NCBI GenBank assembly: GCA_031282245.1
Contig: JAITEB010000006.1
Location: 1 to 64,000, forward strand
Length of the DNA stretch: 64,000 bases
Reading direction: 5' to 3'
Source of the DNA: Oscillospiraceae bacterium
GTDB lineage: Bacteria; Bacillota; Clostridia; Oscillospirales; Ruminococcaceae
Numbering within the stretch: the first letter of the stretch is position 1; each line of letters opens with the position of its first letter. Shown in pieces: positions 60,215 through 64,000 of the stretch. Position numbers and translations under genes: made by a program. Below the pieces are notes generated by a model. It ran no database searches. It was given only the letters and a program-made list of their open reading frames with translations, and was not told where the DNA came from.

Positions 60215-60453
60215 AAATTATAATAAAACGCCCTTGCCGCCGCTTGTTTTCCTATTAATAGCCTTTTACTATAATTTATTAATATTCACATTTTTCGTCA
60301 ATTCTCTTGTAAGTTCCAGTATATAATTGTAAATAAAGAGTAAAATTATTATATTAAATTAATTTATTAACCTAAATCAAAAAAAGTGTAATCTTCCCCT
60401 GTCCTGTCATCAAGGGCGCATTTTTGCCGCCGCTCACAAAGGAGGTTAAACGT

Positions 60454-61650
60454 TTGACCTATGAAGGAAATAATCCCAGGATCACAGCGCTGATAAATTT
60501 GTATTCGTCTGAGCAGTTTCCGGTGGTCGTCTTAAGTCCGGAGATAGAAATTATATGGGCAAATGACAAAGCTTTGCGCACTTATCCCCAGTTGCGAATA
60601 CCCAATATATTAAAAGAATGTATAAGCTCTGAAAGTCTGGCTTTGCTTATGGAGCGGCTTAATGTCTCCGGGCTTGGCGCGGTTGACTTTTCCGGAAGGA
60701 AAGAATGGGGCTGCCGCATTTGCTTCCAGCCTTTTTTTAAAGAAGACGGCAAAGAGTTGGATTTTCTTTTTGCCTTTTTTTACAGGGAAAGCCCCGCACC
60801 GAGACATATCCCGACAACGGCGGATATCTCCAGGATTTTTTCTTTGGGAGAGCTTCAGGTCAGGGACGCTCTTAACGGCATAATGAACCATGCCAAGCTG
60901 CTTAATTATATTGCGAAAAAACATGACGATACCTGGGATCAGGCGGCTGACAGCCTGAATATAATTTATAAAAATTCTCACAGGATACTGCGTTCGTATT
61001 CCAATATTGCGGAATATTCGCGGTATATGCTTAATGAGAACGTTTTTTCGCCGGATTCGGATTTGCTCAACCTCTTTTTACGCCGCAATTGCGAGGATCT
61101 GGTCAATGTCGCCAAATATCTCAAAATCGGCTTTGAATACGAAATCTGCGACGAGGCCCTTCACGTGCCCTTTATGAAAATAAAGCTTGCCCGCGCTGTG
61201 TTTAATTTTATCCGCAATTCTCTTATGTATTCCCGGGAGGGCAACAAAGTCAGCATAAGCCTGACGCGTCAGGGCGGCAAAGCGCTTATTTTTATCAGGG
61301 ACTACGGGAAAGGAATGAGCGCTGAAAAGCTTGAAAGCGTTTTCAACTCTTTGTCGGCGGGTACGGCGGGAATAAAGCCGCATTTGGGCAACGGCGCCGG
61401 TTTTGGGCTGCCATTGGCTTATTTTATTGTCAAAGAACACGGCGGAGAAATAAAGCTGGACAGCATAGAAGGCTTTGGGACTGTGGCTTCGGTTATACTG
61501 CCGCTTTCCGTGGGCAATATTGGGGGAACTCGCATGAATCAGTTTTTCCACAGCTACCCTTCGGATTATTCTTCGCCGCTCTATCTGGAGTTTGGGGATC
61601 TTGTCCCTTCGGTTACGCTTAATCATAAAAATAGGGATAAAAACAGTTGA
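60454..61650 (+). CDS. Histidine-kinase-like sensor ATPase without a canonical phospho-acceptor His
   Basis: This 398-residue soluble protein has an N-terminal PAS-like domain (VVVLSPEIEIIWANDKALRT, about 22-41), a dimerisation-like helix pair and a HATPase_c domain with N-box FNFIRNSLMYSREG, G1 RDYGKGMS and G2 GNGAGFGLPLAYFIVKEHGG. In the H-box position the text is GELQVRDALNGIMNHAKLL: compared with HELRTPLNGI, His is Leu and Pro is Ala. A pseudokinase, phosphatase-like or sporulation-type regulator is possible. TTG 60454 is supported by AAAGGAGGT. No response regulator adjacent. Confidence 0.82.
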   Translation: MTYEGNNPRITALINLYSSEQFPVVVLSPEIEIIWANDKALRTYPQLRIPNILKECISSESLALLMERLNVSGLGAVDFSGRKEWGCRICFQPFFKEDGKELDFLFAFFYRESPAPRHIPTTADISRIFSLGELQVRDALNGIMNHAKLLNYIAKKHDDTWDQAADSLNIIYKNSHRILRSYSNIAEYSRYMLNENVFSPDSDLLNLFLRRNCEDLVNVAKYLKIGFEYEICDEALHVPFMKIKLARAVFNFIRNSLMYSREGNKVSISLTRQGGKALIFIRDYGKGMSAEKLESVFNSLSAGTAGIKPHLGNGAGFGLPLAYFIVKEHGGEIKLDSIEGFGTVASVILPLSVGNIGGTRMNQFFHSYPSDYSSPLYLEFGDLVPSVTLNHKNRDKNS

Positions 61651-61694
61651 CCGGATTCAAAAAAAATAGTATTATATATTTGTTTATAATAGCT

Positions 61695-61724
61695 ATGAGG
61701 TGTTTTGCTCCAAAAACACCTCAT
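61695..61724 (+). terminator. Hairpin between the kinase and pyrG
   Basis: ATGAGGTGTTTT (61695-61706) and AAAACACCTCAT (61713-61724) form a 12-bp stem with a 6-base loop. The following ATGTTTATG is only weakly U-rich. It could terminate the kinase gene or attenuate pyrG; a -10-like TATAAT lies just before it (61685-61690). Confidence 0.5.
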
Positions 61725-61812
61725 ATGTTTATGCTTTGCTAAAAATTTAAAAAGCGTTTTAGTTTTGATTTGGCTGACCTGAAGTAAAATTTTAGAGCCG
61801 CTATTTATATAA

Positions 61813-63444
<1,632 letters not shown>

Positions 63445-63462
63445 AGGCAGGTATCTTATCCA

Positions 63463-64000
63463 ATGTCGGAAATAAAAGCCGCAGATAAATTTCTGGAAGT
63501 TTACAGCGAAAAAATAAAACGCGAGGGCGCGGAAAATCTCCTGAAATGGCTGAAATCCAGCGATTTCCTGAAGGCCCCCGCAAGCACGCGCTTTCATCTT
63601 TCCCGCGAGGGAGGGCTTGCCGAGCACAGTCTGAACGTTTATCGCCGCCTTGTGAAGCTTTGCGCCGCCGAGCCTTATCAGTTTTCAGAGGAAACTCTTG
63701 CGATATGCGGGCTTCTGCATGACGTGTGCAAGGCGGATTTTTACAGGACCGATTACAGGAACTCCAAAGACGAGAGCGGCAAGTGGGTAAAAGTGCCATA
63801 TTATGCCATAGACGACCAGCTGCCTTACGGCCACGGCGAAAAGTCGGTTTATATTATCAGCGGCTTTATGCGGCTTTCCCGGGAGGAGTCCATGGCTATC
63901 CGCTGGCACATGGGCGGTTTTGACGAAAGTGTGAAAGGCGGAAGCTTTTCGCTGAACACCGCTTTCCAAAAATTCCCGCTCGCGGTGCTGGTTCACGCCG
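63463..64000 (+). CDS. HD-domain phosphohydrolase (cut by window edge)
   Basis: At least 179 codons from ATG 63463 (GGCAGG upstream). HD motifs: FHLSREGGLAEHSLNVYRRL, CGLLHDVCKADFYR, YGHGEKSVYIISGFM and AIRWHMGGFD, matching the hydrolase group often annotated as HD-domain or YhaM-like 3'-5' exonuclease core. The C-terminus lies outside the window. Substrate is not predictable here. Probably co-transcribed with pyrG. Confidence 0.85.
   Translation, partial: MSEIKAADKFLEVYSEKIKREGAENLLKWLKSSDFLKAPASTRFHLSREGGLAEHSLNVYRRLVKLCAAEPYQFSEETLAICGLLHDVCKADFYRTDYRNSKDESGKWVKVPYYAIDDQLPYGHGEKSVYIISGFMRLSREESMAIRWHMGGFDESVKGGSFSLNTAFQKFPLAVLVHA

Overview
The window looks like a chromosome segment of a Gram-positive Bacillota bacterium, most likely an uncultured gut or plant-fibre-degrading member of the class Clostridia. 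The grounds are the gene set (rny, asp23 family, fakA-type DAK kinase, LCP wall-polymer ligase, EcfA1-A2-T transporter core, fused nadD-yqeK), strong AGGAGG-type ribosome binding sites, many TTG/GTG starts and sigma-A promoters with 17-bp spacers. This placement is inferred from gene content; no rRNA marker is present.

Layout. 1-9.5 kb: a HicA-HicB toxin-antitoxin pair, a tRNA-Gln(CUG), a hydrolase-like membrane protein, thioredoxin, Tex, a scrap of an IS110 transposase, and a two-gene WxL surface-protein locus with a long repeat-bearing leader. 9.9-27.8 kb: a badly decayed mobile region. Its left part (9.9-17.9 kb) keeps remnants of ImmA, a tyrosine recombinase, ParB and an N6 methylase next to an intact ParA, several intact small genes with repeated leaders, and an intact XRE-ImmA pair. 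Its right part (18-27.5 kb) is a contractile-tail phage morphogenesis module (terminase, portal, protease, capsid, sheath, tube, tape measure, baseplate). Almost every gene there is shortened by internal deletions, frameshifts or nonsense codons. It ends in a Dam methylase fragment and a glycosyltransferase fragment.

27.8-41.2 kb: plant-polysaccharide genes around housekeeping genes. These are a GH120 beta-xylosidase-like enzyme with a pectin-acetylesterase-family enzyme; then RNase Y, Asp23, FakA and Pth; then an SGNH hydrolase, a truncated sugar symporter, an AraC regulator fused to a hydrolase fold that has lost its serine, and a GH3 glycosidase. 41.3-64 kb: ordinary chromosome with the threonine operon (thrC-thrB-hom) leading into ftsY-rdgB, a GNAT enzyme, nadD-yqeK, an LCP protein, smc, a leftward block (glmM, an RlmI-like methyltransferase, ecfA1-ecfA2-ecfT, NUDIX), dapB, a histidine-kinase-like ATPase without the usual phospho-acceptor histidine, pyrG, and the start of an HD-domain protein cut by the window edge.

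How the parts work together: the xylan/glucan enzymes would release and deacetylate plant oligosaccharides, and the AraC fusion next to GH3 is a candidate sensor-regulator for this. The WxL pair would attach proteins to the cell surface. The mobile region appears unable to excise or build particles, but its small regulatory genes remain open and could still act. I saw no CRISPR array, no rRNA and no convincing riboswitch.
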